Shown here: piece by piece, positions 1 to 8,357 of the stretch
How positions within the stretch are numbered: position 1 is the stretch's first letter
Layout of the letters: every line of letters starts with the position of its first letter
From: JAWLBW01 sp041687475
GTDB lineage: Bacteria > J088 > JAWLBW01
Direction: 5' to 3'
Assembly (NCBI GenBank): GCA_041687475.1
Contig: JAWLBW010000106.1
Coordinates: 1-13,628 of the forward strand
DNA length: 13,628 nt
Made by a program: the position numbers and the translations under genes
Notes under the pieces: generated by a model
What the model saw: only the letters and a program-made list of their open reading frames with translations
What the model was told of the DNA's origin: nothing
Database searches by the model: none

Positions 1-344
1 TGCAGGGCTGCGGCACCTGCCACGGCCCCGGGGGCGACGCCGCCGACGGACCCGACATGAGCACCGCCTCCAGCTTTCGCACCAGCCTCGTCGCCAAGAC
101 CTACGACGACTATCTCGACTGGATGGCCGTGACGGCGCAGTGCAGCAACGGCGACTTTCCCTATATCGCGCCCGGCAATCCGGACGGCTCGGCGCTGCTG
201 GCGGCCGTTTCCCACAGCCACAGCCAGGGTCGCTGCGACGGCTCCTACGCGTACCATTCGACCCAGAAGGCCACCATCGACGGCAACGCCGAACTGGTCG
301 AAGACCTGGTGCTGTGGATTCAGAACGGCGCCAACGCCGACTGA
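1..344 (+). CDS. C-type cytochrome domain protein, C-terminal fragment (5' end outside window)
   Basis: The open frame runs in from the left edge (first full codon at base 3) and stops with TGA at 342-344, so only the last 113 residues are visible. A CGTCH motif (CXXCH) at bases 9-23 marks covalent haem c attachment, which implies export to the periplasm and a role in electron transfer. It is followed by a Gly/Asp-rich loop and ends in an amphipathic helix (DLVLWIQNGA) of the kind that closes small cytochrome c folds. The axial methionine is not certain; the Met in GPDMST and the Met in DWMAV are both candidates. Two further Cys (in QCSNG and RCDGS) could form a disulfide. An ATG at 57 opens an internal frame, but the haem motif lies upstream of it, so 57 is not the start. 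The partner enzyme and full domain order cannot be seen. Confidence 0.8.
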   Translation, partial: QGCGTCHGPGGDAADGPDMSTASSFRTSLVAKTYDDYLDWMAVTAQCSNGDFPYIAPGNPDGSALLAAVSHSHSQGRCDGSYAYHSTQKATIDGNAELVEDLVLWIQNGANAD

Positions 345-365
345 CATTCCCGTTCTCCCTGACGT

Positions 366-394
366 GCGGGGGCGAGAGCTCGCCGCCCGCTTTT
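366..394 (+). terminator. Intrinsic terminator after the cytochrome gene
   Basis: A GC-rich hairpin (GCGGGGGCGA pairing with TCGCCGCCCGC across one bulged G, loop GAGC) is followed by TTTT at 391-394. It lies 22 bp after the cytochrome stop codon and separates that gene from the operon starting at 453. The U-tract is short, so termination may be only partial. Confidence 0.6.
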
Positions 395-452
395 CTGCCG
401 GGTTGCATGCGTCCGGCTCCGATACCGCCGAAGCATAGGTAAGGTAGGCAAG

Positions 453-3400
453 ATGACCGAGGGTCGCGAAACCGATATTTCTCACGACACCGATTCGACG
501 CCGCGAAGCACACGTTGGCGGCGTCGGCTGGTTGCGCTTCTGCTCGTGCTCGTGCTGCTTCCGTTTTTCGTTCTGGCGGGTGTGTACTTCGCCCTGCGTT
601 CACCCCTGCTGGAAAGCTGGGTGTGGCCGAAACTGCAGCCGGTCATTGCCGAAAAGAGCGGCTTTCAGGTCGAGCTCAAGAAACTGCGCATCGACCTGTT
701 GGCCGGCGTGAACCTCGAAGGTCTTGCCGTTCAACAGTTGGGCGGCGAAAGCGGCGTCGGCTGCGACAATCTTCAAGTGACCCTCGAAAGCTTCGTGGTC
801 GACTTCCGTGCCCTCGCGCTGTTGCAGAAGCAATTGCATGTCGACCTCTTTGCCGTACGGGGCCTCGACGTTTCCGGTTGCATGACCCTCAAGCCCGGCG
901 AGGAAGCTGAAAAGCCGCCCGCCGGCGACCCGCAGGCCCAGCTCGAGCAGCTCTTTGCGCAGATTGCCGAGCCGCCGCTCGAAGTACACCTGCACAAGGT
1001 GGAAATCGAGCGGGTACAAGCCGACGTCGAGTTCCGCAACCCCCACGAGGGCATGCACATGGCCTGGAACGGCCGGTGGGACTTGACCACGTCGCTTCAC
1101 TGGGAGAAGAACCGGCTTACCGGCGCCATGAACACCACCCTGGCATCGCTCGCGCCCATGCGTATGAACAGGGGAAGTGAAGAAGAGGGCATGGCCGTGC
1201 GCCTGACCCCGCAGGTCGAAGCCGATCTGGGTTGGTCGCTGCAGCAGGGCGAGGGTTCGCGCCATCTCGTTCTCAAGCCGTTCGACGCCATGTTTGCGTT
1301 GGACGACTTTTCCGCCGCCATGACCACGCCCGCGCAGAAACTTTCGCTTGCCTTTCCCGCCTACCGCTTCGAATCGGGCAAGGGCGGCAACCTGCACCTG
1401 ACCCTCGAGGAAAACTGGCCGCTGCAGCTCGACCTCGAAATGTCGAGCCGCCTTGCCGAGGCCGAAGTCGACATGGTCAAGGCAGGCCTGGGTCACCTGC
1501 GCACCAGGTTCGCGCACGGCATGAACGTGACCGCCGCCGGCGAAGTCGACGTGCGCGTGCCGACCCTCGATCGGCTGGTGGTCGATGTTTCAGGCGAACA
1601 ACGGCTGCACGATCTGCTACTGCAACCGCCCGCCGATGCGCCTTCACCCAAGGCCACACGCCTGGCCGATGCCCGGTGGCTGCTGCGTGCCGGCAGTGTC
1701 GACTCGACGGCCCGGGGCGACCTGGTCGCGACCATGGACCTACAGGTCGAGAAGGCCGATGCCCCTCAACTTCTGCGCGCCGTCGATCTGCATCCCCATA
1801 TGGCGCTGCGGGTCAAGCGCGACCTGAGCGAAGCCGGGTTTACCGCTCGCGTGGTTCTCGACGACATCGAGTTGATGAGCGCCGACATCGGCATTCGTAA
1901 CCGCCCCGAGGAACTGGAACTGCGCCCCCGCATGACGGCCCGCATTCCGCAACGCCTGGCAAAGCTTTCGCAGGCAGCCGAAAGCCTGAACCGCATGGGC
2001 GATCTGGAAATGGCCGCCGAAGGCAGCGCTACGTGGAAACACGGACAACCCGTGCTGGCCGAAGCCGACTTCAAGACCCTCGATACCTGGCAACTGGGCG
2101 CCGAGCTGGCCATGACGCTCACCCAGACGAAAAAGCCGCGTGCCGAAGACGGGCTGAAGCTTACCGGCCCTCTGACCGCGCAGATGCAGGTCGACTCGCG
2201 GCGCCCCGAAGGTCTGCACGACATTACCGTGAGCTTTGCTTCCGACGGTGTTCAGCAGCCGCCGCTTCTCAAGCCCCTTCCCCTCGAAGGCGAGTTCCGC
2301 ACACAGCTTGACGAAGCGCTTACGCAGGTGGCGCAGGAAGGGCAAATGCGGTTCGACCGGCGCGACTTTCTCGACTGGCGGTTCACGCTCGCAAACAAGC
2401 CCGGGCTGGCCGACATTGCCGGACACCTGCGTATGCAGGCGACCCCGAAGTGGAAGAAATACATTGCCGGCTTCGAAGGTCTCGAAAAATTCGGCGACAT
2501 GGATACGGGCAACGACTTCACCGTTACCATTGCCCACCCCTACGAAAGCATCAAGGAAATCGACCCGAAGAACCTCGACGTTCTCAAGGTTGCCTTCGAT
2601 CTCGATGGAACGCTTGCGCAGACCCGGCCCTCGTCTACGGCCCCCGTACACATGGCCGAGCCGTTGCGCTACAAGCAGGAACTGCTGTGGAGCACCGCCG
2701 ACTTCTCGACCGAAGGCGAATACCGGCTTCCACGCATGGCCTCGCCCGACGGAATCATGGCCGGCCGGGGCCTCGGCATCGGGTTCACGGCCAAGGGGGC
2801 GCCCGGCATGAAGCCCTCGTCGGTCGAAGCGACGTTCAACCTTTCGCTCGATCACCTGCGTCAGGCCGGCACGACGGTCGTCGGCTTCTCGATGGACGGC
2901 GACATGCAGGTCGCCATGGGCGAGGAAATCGCCCAGCATGCAGAGATCAGGGTCGACGCCGAAGGCGTGACGCTTGAGTCGCAGAAGCCGGGACAGGAGG
3001 CGCAGACCATGGAAGTGGCCGGACTCGCCTTCCCCATGGTAATGAAGGCCCAGACCGCTTTCGACCCGGTTGCCCGAACGGTCGCGCTGCAGAACATCGA
3101 GTGGAGTGTGGGCAATGGGTGGCTCGATCAGTACCTCTTCGGCGAGGTGGCACTCGAAACGCAGACCGCCCTGCTGAACGGGTTGGTCGTCATGAAGCCA
3201 CGCGACGGCATGATGGCCGATCTCAAGGCGAGCGGCGAGATGATGCTGCCCTGGCAGCTGAACATGGTCGACGGCAAGCACCTGCTGCTTTCTGCCCGCG
3301 CCGACTTCACCGATTTCAGCATGAACCTGCCTGACGCCGGCGTGTCGGGCATCAACGGGCAGCTGAGCATCGAAGAAGACCTGGAAATTCGCGAGAAGAA

Positions 3401-4073
3401 TCGCATCGCCTTCAGCTACCTGCTGACACCCGATGCCTTTCAGCGCGTCGACTTCGCGCGCGTCGAACCGTACCTGCAGAACCAGCGCGATTTCCGCATC
3501 GACGAAATGCGCGCGGGCGATCTGACGGTCAGCCGGCTGCAGGCAACGCTGCCCGTTCGCCAGAACCAGATTCGCCTGCAGCACTTCAGCATGCACATGC
3601 TCGACGGCGTCATGGCCGGCCAGTTCTACGTCGACACGACGCCCGGCGCCTGGCGGGTGGGCATGCACGGCATGATGACCGGCATTGACCTGCGCCGCAT
3701 GCTGCCCGATTCGCCGGCAAACACCGAGTACGCCCCCATCAGCGCCCGCACCGCGGTCGAGTTCGACCTGCACCGGCGACTGCTCGAAGGGCGCATGGAC
3801 ATTACCGACATTACCCGCGCCCAGCTGCTGCAACTGTTCGACGTCATGGACCCCGACCATCGCGATCCCAAGCTGAGCAATGCCCGCTCGGCGCTGCGGC
3901 TGGCCCACCCCGAATGGGTCAGTTTCGACATGCGTCAGGGCCTGATGGACATGAGCATGGGCCTTTCTCTTTTCAGCGACCCGCTTCATGTGCGCGGCCT
4001 GCCGTTGTCACCGATCATTGAACGCTTCGGCGAAAACGCCCTGGCAATACCCGATTCACTGCCTCTGGAGTAG
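453..4073 (+). CDS. AsmA/YdbH-like inner-membrane-anchored intermembrane transport protein
   Basis: This 1206-residue protein has a short polar N-terminus, a basic patch (RWRRR, about 21-25) and one membrane helix at about 26-48. A very long periplasmic part rich in alternating beta-strand pattern follows. The segment just after the helix (about 49-95: LRSPLLESWVWPKLQPVIAE, then SGFQVELKKLRIDLLAGVNL) has the typical start of AsmA/TamB/YdbH proteins, which build beta-groove bridges that carry phospholipid between inner and outer membrane. The C-terminal 200 residues look like an AsmA-type C-terminal region. It is longer than E. coli YdbH (about 880 residues). The next gene begins 3 bp downstream and encodes a lipoprotein with a YnbE-like stretch, which favours the YdbH branch. 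The start at 453 has a modest AAGG/AGG purine stretch just upstream. Large antisense frames over this gene are third-position GC shadows. Fold class is fairly sure; exact orthology is not. Confidence 0.75.
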   Translation: MTEGRETDISHDTDSTPRSTRWRRRLVALLLVLVLLPFFVLAGVYFALRSPLLESWVWPKLQPVIAEKSGFQVELKKLRIDLLAGVNLEGLAVQQLGGESGVGCDNLQVTLESFVVDFRALALLQKQLHVDLFAVRGLDVSGCMTLKPGEEAEKPPAGDPQAQLEQLFAQIAEPPLEVHLHKVEIERVQADVEFRNPHEGMHMAWNGRWDLTTSLHWEKNRLTGAMNTTLASLAPMRMNRGSEEEGMAVRLTPQVEADLGWSLQQGEGSRHLVLKPFDAMFALDDFSAAMTTPAQKLSLAFPAYRFESGKGGNLHLTLEENWPLQLDLEMSSRLAEAEVDMVKAGLGHLRTRFAHGMNVTAAGEVDVRVPTLDRLVVDVSGEQRLHDLLLQPPADAPSPKATRLADARWLLRAGSVDSTARGDLVATMDLQVEKADAPQLLRAVDLHPHMALRVKRDLSEAGFTARVVLDDIELMSADIGIRNRPEELELRPRMTARIPQRLAKLSQAAESLNRMGDLEMAAEGSATWKHGQPVLAEADFKTLDTWQLGAELAMTLTQTKKPRAEDGLKLTGPLTAQMQVDSRRPEGLHDITVSFASDGVQQPPLLKPLPLEGEFRTQLDEALTQVAQEGQMRFDRRDFLDWRFTLANKPGLADIAGHLRMQATPKWKKYIAGFEGLEKFGDMDTGNDFTVTIAHPYESIKEIDPKNLDVLKVAFDLDGTLAQTRPSSTAPVHMAEPLRYKQELLWSTADFSTEGEYRLPRMASPDGIMAGRGLGIGFTAKGAPGMKPSSVEATFNLSLDHLRQAGTTVVGFSMDGDMQVAMGEEIAQHAEIRVDAEGVTLESQKPGQEAQTMEVAGLAFPMVMKAQTAFDPVARTVALQNIEWSVGNGWLDQYLFGEVALETQTALLNGLVVMKPRDGMMADLKASGEMMLPWQLNMVDGKHLLLSARADFTDFSMNLPDAGVSGINGQLSIEEDLEIREKNRIAFSYLLTPDAFQRVDFARVEPYLQNQRDFRIDEMRAGDLTVSRLQATLPVRQNQIRLQHFSMHMLDGVMAGQFYVDTTPGAWRVGMHGMMTGIDLRRMLPDSPANTEYAPISARTAVEFDLHRRLLEGRMDITDITRAQLLQLFDVMDPDHRDPKLSNARSALRLAHPEWVSFDMRQGLMDMSMGLSLFSDPLHVRGLPLSPIIERFGENALAIPDSLPLE

Positions 4074-4076
4074 ACC

Positions 4077-4406
4077 ATGAAACTCACGCTTTCCAGAACC
4101 ACCGTGCTCGCACTGCTGATGCCGGCCGCCCTGAGCCTGACCGGCTGCGCGGGCTTCTTCAACAGCCTGGTTCCCGACGTGTACCTGGTCGACAGGCACA
4201 CCATCATGGAAGCCGACGCCGCCGGCGAGTGGCCCGAACTCGACCAGCGTCTTCGTCAGGACATCGACCAGGGTCCGCAGGCGTTTGCCGGCGTCGACGA
4301 GAAGCTCGATGAGCAGGCCGCCTTTCGCGTGCTGAACGACGAATACGCCACGCCCGACCAGGCGGCCGCCGAAGCCGACCAGGACAAGAGCGACGAAGCG
4401 CAGTGA
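4077..4406 (+). CDS. Small outer-membrane-type lipoprotein, YnbE-like
   Basis: This 109-residue protein starts with a type II signal peptide and lipobox LTGC, so Cys24 would be lipidated. Ala at +2 is not an inner-membrane retention residue, so outer-membrane sorting is expected. Residues about 36-57 (YLVDRHTIMEADAAGEWPEL) resemble, from memory, the H-x-I-x-x-x-A-D stretch of E. coli YnbE, the partner that extends the YdbH groove to the outer membrane. The rest is acidic and low in complexity, ending in an Ala/Asp/Glu-rich tail. YnbE itself is only about 60 residues, so this protein carries an extra C-terminal part. The ATG lies 3 bp after the stop of the AsmA/YdbH-like gene, with GGAG at 4067-4070 as ribosome binding site, so the two should be co-translated. 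The lipoprotein call is firm; the YnbE relation is inference. Confidence 0.7.
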   Translation: MKLTLSRTTVLALLMPAALSLTGCAGFFNSLVPDVYLVDRHTIMEADAAGEWPELDQRLRQDIDQGPQAFAGVDEKLDEQAAFRVLNDEYATPDQAAAEADQDKSDEAQ

Positions 4407-4408
4407 CC

Positions 4409-4413
4409 GGGAG
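4409..4413 (+). promoter_or_regulatory. Ribosome binding site fixing the start of the propeller/TPR gene
   Basis: GGGAG lies 7 nt before the ATG at 4421. A GTG at 4403 would add six residues (MTGSHA) and overlap the previous stop codon, but it has no such spacing. From 4421 the protein opens directly with MLKR and a clean Sec signal peptide, so 4421 is preferred. Confidence 0.65.
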
Positions 4414-4420
4414 CCATGCC

Positions 4421-7400
4421 ATGCTGAAACGTACCTTGCCGGCCGCTCTCGGTCTGCTGACGGTCGCCGCCGTGCTCTCGCCCGCGCCGCTGCAGGCCGC
4501 GGCCCCCGATTGGCGCAACAACCGACTCATCGTGCCCGAAAAGGTCACGGTCGGCCCCACCGACAATTACCAGGCGCAGGTCGACTCGTCGGCCAACCGC
4601 CTTTTCTACACGCGTCACCAGAATTTTCTCGCGCAGATTGTCGAGCAGAACCTGACGACGGGCGCTTCGCGCGACCTGCTTCCGCCCGACCACGACGCCA
4701 AGGACCCGGTGCTGTCGCCCGACGTTACCCGGCTGGCCGTTACGGCCTTTCGCGGTAATGCGCTGGGCAGCGTCTGCCTGCTCTCGCTCGAGCCCGACAG
4801 CCGCCCCGAATGCCTGACCAAGGCCGGCACCCGTGCCTGGAAGCCCTTCTGGGTCGACGCCGGACGCATCGGCTATCTGCGTGAGGGGCGCGGCGACACC
4901 GAGCTTGTGATTCACCCGCTCGTGGGCGGGAAACCCGAGGTGCTCGTTTCCGGAATTCTCTCTGCGCCGGCGATCAGCTCGCAAGGCCGCTACCTGGTGT
5001 ATCATCGGCGCGGGGGCCGGACCGAGACCGGCCTGTACGTGCACGACCTTCTCGCCAAAAAGGTTCACGGCCCACTGGATATCGATCTGCCCGGCCTGAG
5101 CAGCTATGCCGTCATTGACGATGGCGACGGGCATCTGTATTTCAGCCACTATCTCAACGACACCAACGGCGATCAGACCATCGACGGCGAAGACCACAGC
5201 GTCGTCTTCCGCCTGCCGCTGCAGAAGGTACTCGGGGCCGGGCAACCGCTGCTTCCCGAGCAGCTGACCTCGGTCAGGCACAACTGCAATTTCCCCGCGT
5301 TGGGCGACAAGGCGCTTTACCTGACGTGCGCCTACGAAGGTTCGCTCGATACCTATCGGCTACCGTTGAGCGGCCAGGTACCCTCGCACTGGGGCGAAAA
5401 GCACCTGCGCGAAGCCCACGCCACCGCCGCAAGCTACGAAGCTCGCTTGTTCCTGCTCAATACCCTGCGTTACCGCACCGGCGACAGCGGGCGAACCATG
5501 CTGGCTCGACTGCTTGCCAACCACCTCGAAATGGGCGAGCAAACCGCCGCCCTTTACTACGCCGGACAGCTGCAGAAAATGCTGGCGGCAGACGGCGAGA
5601 ACATGCAGGCCGATTTCTATGCGAACCTGCAGCAGTTCATCGCCATGCAGGCCGCATCGCGCGGTCAGCCTCCGGGCGTGCTCACGGCCCGTTTCCGCAC
5701 CGAGTTGGAACAGGCCCGCAAGCGCCTCAAGCCTGCCCCCGACGCCGATAATGCGCGTATCTTCCAGGCATGGCTCGACTACCTGGCGCGCCGGCCGAAG
5801 AAGGCTTCCGAACGTCTGGCGAAGAATACACCGCAGAATCTGCCGCTGGCCCACTACCTGCACATCGAGCTGGAGAGGCTGGTGCATGCCGACGACCCGG
5901 TCACACTGGGCCGGAGCCTGCTGAGCGCTTCGCGCGACACCGTCATCAACAGCGATGCCCGCCTGTTCTACGCCTTCGAATTTCTGAAGCTTCTGCTGCG
6001 GCGTGAAACCGACCCGGCGCAGCACCTTGCCCTCGTCGAGAAGGCGGCGCAGGAAAGCGACGACAAGCGGGTGGCCGACCTCTTCACGAATGAGGCCGAC
6101 CTGCTTCGTCTGGCACGCGCCGAGGAAAAGAGCGAAGAGCGTGAACTGTTCAAGACCATCGGCGCTCGCCTGCGTTCGTACCAGAACGATCCCATGATGC
6201 ACCGTGTGGCCCACATTCGCGCCATTCAGCTGACCGGGCTGGCCGGCAAGTACGATTTCATGGAGCTCATGTCGCGTAACTGGCTGACCACGACCGGCAT
6301 CGAAATGGTCAACTTCGCGGCCACCGCCGAACAATATGCGATCATCAACCTGAGCCGGGGCTACGGCGCCTGGTCGCAGGGCGACGCCAACACCGCGCTG
6401 AACACCTTCTACAGCGTGCTGCGGCAGACCAACGATCTCGAGGCGCTGTACAACCTGTTGGTGCTCGGTTCACACCCCCAGGCCGATCCGGCGCTGACCG
6501 AGCGTATGAACCGGCTGTACGACCAGCTCGTGAACGAAGGACTTCTGGGCGATAACAAGCGCTATGCCGAAGCCTTGCGTCCCCTGCTGTTCAACAGCAA
6601 TCCGTCGGCCGACGAACTGGCCGCCGCGGCCGAACTGCTCGAAGGCCTGGCCTCGCCCGGACTCGACACCGGGGTGAAGGACCTGCTGCTGGGCTCGATC
6701 TACCACCGGCAACTGCTCGCCGGCCAGGAGAAGTACAAATACGACCGCGAGCTGTACCAGCGGGCTCACTATCACTACATGCTGGCGCTCGATCTGGCCT
6801 ACCAGAACCCGCGCGTGCAGGCGGCCCTGCTCGAAAACCTGGGACAGCTGCACTTCACGGTGCGAAACCATGGTCTGTCGGCCGACTTCTACGCCCAGCG
6901 GCTTACCCTGCCCTTCCTTCGTAGCGAGGATGAAATCTGGGTTCGCTGGCGTACCGCCCGGTCGCTGTACTACAGCAACCGGACCAGGGAAGCGGCCGGC
7001 CATGCCGAAGAGGCATTGGCGCTGGCCGAGTCGGTCAATCACGGGGCGCTGCCGACCTTGCGCGAGCGCACCGCCTTCTACCACTTGCAGACCGGTGATC
7101 ATGCCCGTGCGGCCGCCCTGTACGGCGAGCTTCTGAACAGCGGCTCGCTCAAGGGCAACACCCGCGTCAAGGCGGCCTTCAATCACGCTTACGCCCTGTA
7201 CAAGGAAGGCCGCACCGACGAGGCGCGCGCCGCGTTCGACGCCTTGCTGAAGCAGCTTGACGACGCCAGGCCGCAAGAGGCATCGAACGAGCGGTTGGCC
7301 CCGTTCCAGCCGGCGCGCCTCGAATTGCAGAGTTATGGCTTTCTTGCCCACCTGGCGCCCGATGCCGACAACCGCCTGCGGCGGCTGACCCAGCGCATCG

Positions 7401-7954
7401 AGTTGCTGGAGAAGATGGAGAGCAAGCGACTGGAGTACGGCTTCGACGAGCAGGGCCGTCTGTCGCAGCTCATTCAGACCCGGCTTCAGCTGGCCGAACT
7501 GCTCGAACAGCAGGGCAAACTTCCGGAAACGGCGGCTACCATGGGCGAAGCACTCAAGACCGTAGCGGCTTACCGCGATGCGAAGGGTCCGCACAACAGT
7601 CGTCCGGTTCTGCAGACGCTGTACAATTACCTGACGCTGGCGGCTTACCATCCCGAGGCTTTCGAAAATGAACCCGAAGGACTCGCTGACCTGCTCACGG
7701 CCACCCGTGAAGAGCTGGTCGTCGAACCGTACATGCCGCCGGTAAACCAGGGGCATCTGTTCAAGCTGCAGCTGCTGCAGGCGCTGTACGAAGCGACCCG
7801 TCCGACGACGGGCGACGCGGCCAGGCTTGAAGAGCGCCTGACTTCACTGGAAGAAGACGAGGGGTGGAAAAAGCTGGCGGCGACCCGACCCGACTGGCAC
7901 CAGGAGCTTACGGAACTGGCAGCCGGCATTCGCCGGGTAGCCGGACGAAAATGA
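4421..7954 (+). CDS. Secreted beta-propeller (TolB/WD40-like) plus TPR-repeat protein, 1177 residues
   Basis: A Sec signal peptide (residues 1 to about 26, cut near PLQA-AAPD) sends the protein to the periplasm. Residues about 45-320 show TolB/PD40-like propeller blades: strand pairs with S-x-x-x-x-x-L-x-Y/V patterns (for example LSPDVTRLAVTAF and ISSQGRYLVYHRR). They include an EF-hand/dockerin-type calcium loop at 247-258 (DTNGDQTIDGED, ligands D247, N249, D251, T253, D255, D258). Cys119/131 and Cys289/303 may form disulfides. From about 335 to the end the chain is almost all helix with TPR-like spacing (for example residues read as YYAGQLQKM, AEQYAIINLSRGYGAW, AALYGELLNSG), a likely protein-docking scaffold. 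It is the last gene of the operon, 14 bp after the lipoprotein stop. The E. coli ydbH-ynbE operon ends instead with ydbL, which is absent here. Domain classes are well supported; the function is not known. Confidence 0.75.
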   Translation: MLKRTLPAALGLLTVAAVLSPAPLQAAAPDWRNNRLIVPEKVTVGPTDNYQAQVDSSANRLFYTRHQNFLAQIVEQNLTTGASRDLLPPDHDAKDPVLSPDVTRLAVTAFRGNALGSVCLLSLEPDSRPECLTKAGTRAWKPFWVDAGRIGYLREGRGDTELVIHPLVGGKPEVLVSGILSAPAISSQGRYLVYHRRGGRTETGLYVHDLLAKKVHGPLDIDLPGLSSYAVIDDGDGHLYFSHYLNDTNGDQTIDGEDHSVVFRLPLQKVLGAGQPLLPEQLTSVRHNCNFPALGDKALYLTCAYEGSLDTYRLPLSGQVPSHWGEKHLREAHATAASYEARLFLLNTLRYRTGDSGRTMLARLLANHLEMGEQTAALYYAGQLQKMLAADGENMQADFYANLQQFIAMQAASRGQPPGVLTARFRTELEQARKRLKPAPDADNARIFQAWLDYLARRPKKASERLAKNTPQNLPLAHYLHIELERLVHADDPVTLGRSLLSASRDTVINSDARLFYAFEFLKLLLRRETDPAQHLALVEKAAQESDDKRVADLFTNEADLLRLARAEEKSEERELFKTIGARLRSYQNDPMMHRVAHIRAIQLTGLAGKYDFMELMSRNWLTTTGIEMVNFAATAEQYAIINLSRGYGAWSQGDANTALNTFYSVLRQTNDLEALYNLLVLGSHPQADPALTERMNRLYDQLVNEGLLGDNKRYAEALRPLLFNSNPSADELAAAAELLEGLASPGLDTGVKDLLLGSIYHRQLLAGQEKYKYDRELYQRAHYHYMLALDLAYQNPRVQAALLENLGQLHFTVRNHGLSADFYAQRLTLPFLRSEDEIWVRWRTARSLYYSNRTREAAGHAEEALALAESVNHGALPTLRERTAFYHLQTGDHARAAALYGELLNSGSLKGNTRVKAAFNHAYALYKEGRTDEARAAFDALLKQLDDARPQEASNERLAPFQPARLELQSYGFLAHLAPDADNRLRRLTQRIELLEKMESKRLEYGFDEQGRLSQLIQTRLQLAELLEQQGKLPETAATMGEALKTVAAYRDAKGPHNSRPVLQTLYNYLTLAAYHPEAFENEPEGLADLLTATREELVVEPYMPPVNQGHLFKLQLLQALYEATRPTTGDAARLEERLTSLEEDEGWKKLAATRPDWHQELTELAAGIRRVAGRK

Positions 7955-7959
7955 TTGGC

Positions 7960-7996
7960 AAGCGGGGGCGGCGCAGGCCGCCCCCGCTTTTTCTTT
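7960..7996 (+). terminator. Strong intrinsic terminator of the three-gene operon
   Basis: A perfect 13-bp stem (7960-7972 with 7977-7989, core GCGGGGGCGGC/GCCGCCCCCGC) with a GCAG loop is followed by a T-rich tail at 7988-7996. It starts 5 bp after the stop codon at 7954. Confidence 0.92.
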
Positions 7997-8018
7997 CACC
8001 GAATGCAGGCATGCAAAT

Positions 8019-8357
8019 ATGAATCGAAACGCTCTGCTGGCATGGCTGGCTGCCTTGGGGTACGCCACAGCTGCCCTGTGGCCGCATCTGTCGGCCTCGG
8101 CACTGCCGTTTACGGGCTTGCGCAGCCTGTCGGTTCCCACCGTCGGTTGGCCCCTGGCTGCAGCCGCGGTCGTCGTGGCCCTGTTCCTTACCTTTCGTCG
8201 CCTTCATTCAAGAGAAAGGCTTCTTGTGACGGCGGGGTTCTCACTCTGTCTGTTTCTGGGCATGGCGCTTTACGTCTCGCCCATCGCCGGGCTGCCCATC
8301 GGCTTCGTCGCCGGAAACCTCATTCGCGATACCGGTAAGGGTAACCCGGCCCGATGA
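8019..8357 (+). CDS. Small polytopic membrane protein, unknown function
   Basis: This 112-residue protein has three or four hydrophobic segments (about 5-23, 42-59, 68-86, and a weaker one at 87-102) joined by short loops, with an RRLHSRER basic loop between the second and third. I do not recognise a family. The ATG at 8019 has no clear Shine-Dalgarno sequence; only a weak AGG lies upstream. It begins 23 bp after the strong terminator, leaving little room for a separate promoter, so any promoter must overlap the terminator or lie inside the previous gene. Its stop overlaps the start of the PH-domain gene as ATGA, so the two products are likely made together and may interact. The gene could be missed or truncated by automated callers because of its weak start signal. 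Confidence 0.65.
   Translation: MNRNALLAWLAALGYATAALWPHLSASALPFTGLRSLSVPTVGWPLAAAAVVVALFLTFRRLHSRERLLVTAGFSLCLFLGMALYVSPIAGLPIGFVAGNLIRDTGKGNPAR

Noticed and set aside
600..1517. A 305-residue minus-strand open frame
   Set aside because: It lies wholly inside the AsmA/YdbH-like gene and lacks any recognisable protein character.
1740..3989. A 749-residue open frame on the minus strand opposite the AsmA/YdbH-like gene
   Set aside because: It is a shadow of a high-GC gene: it mirrors the plus-strand codons, is rich in His/Gly/Arg/Val, has no ribosome binding site or domain, and overlaps a well-supported gene completely.
6470..7756. A 428-residue minus-strand open frame opposite the propeller/TPR gene
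   Set aside because: Same shadow effect; the plus-strand gene has a signal peptide, ribosome site and terminator, while this frame has none.
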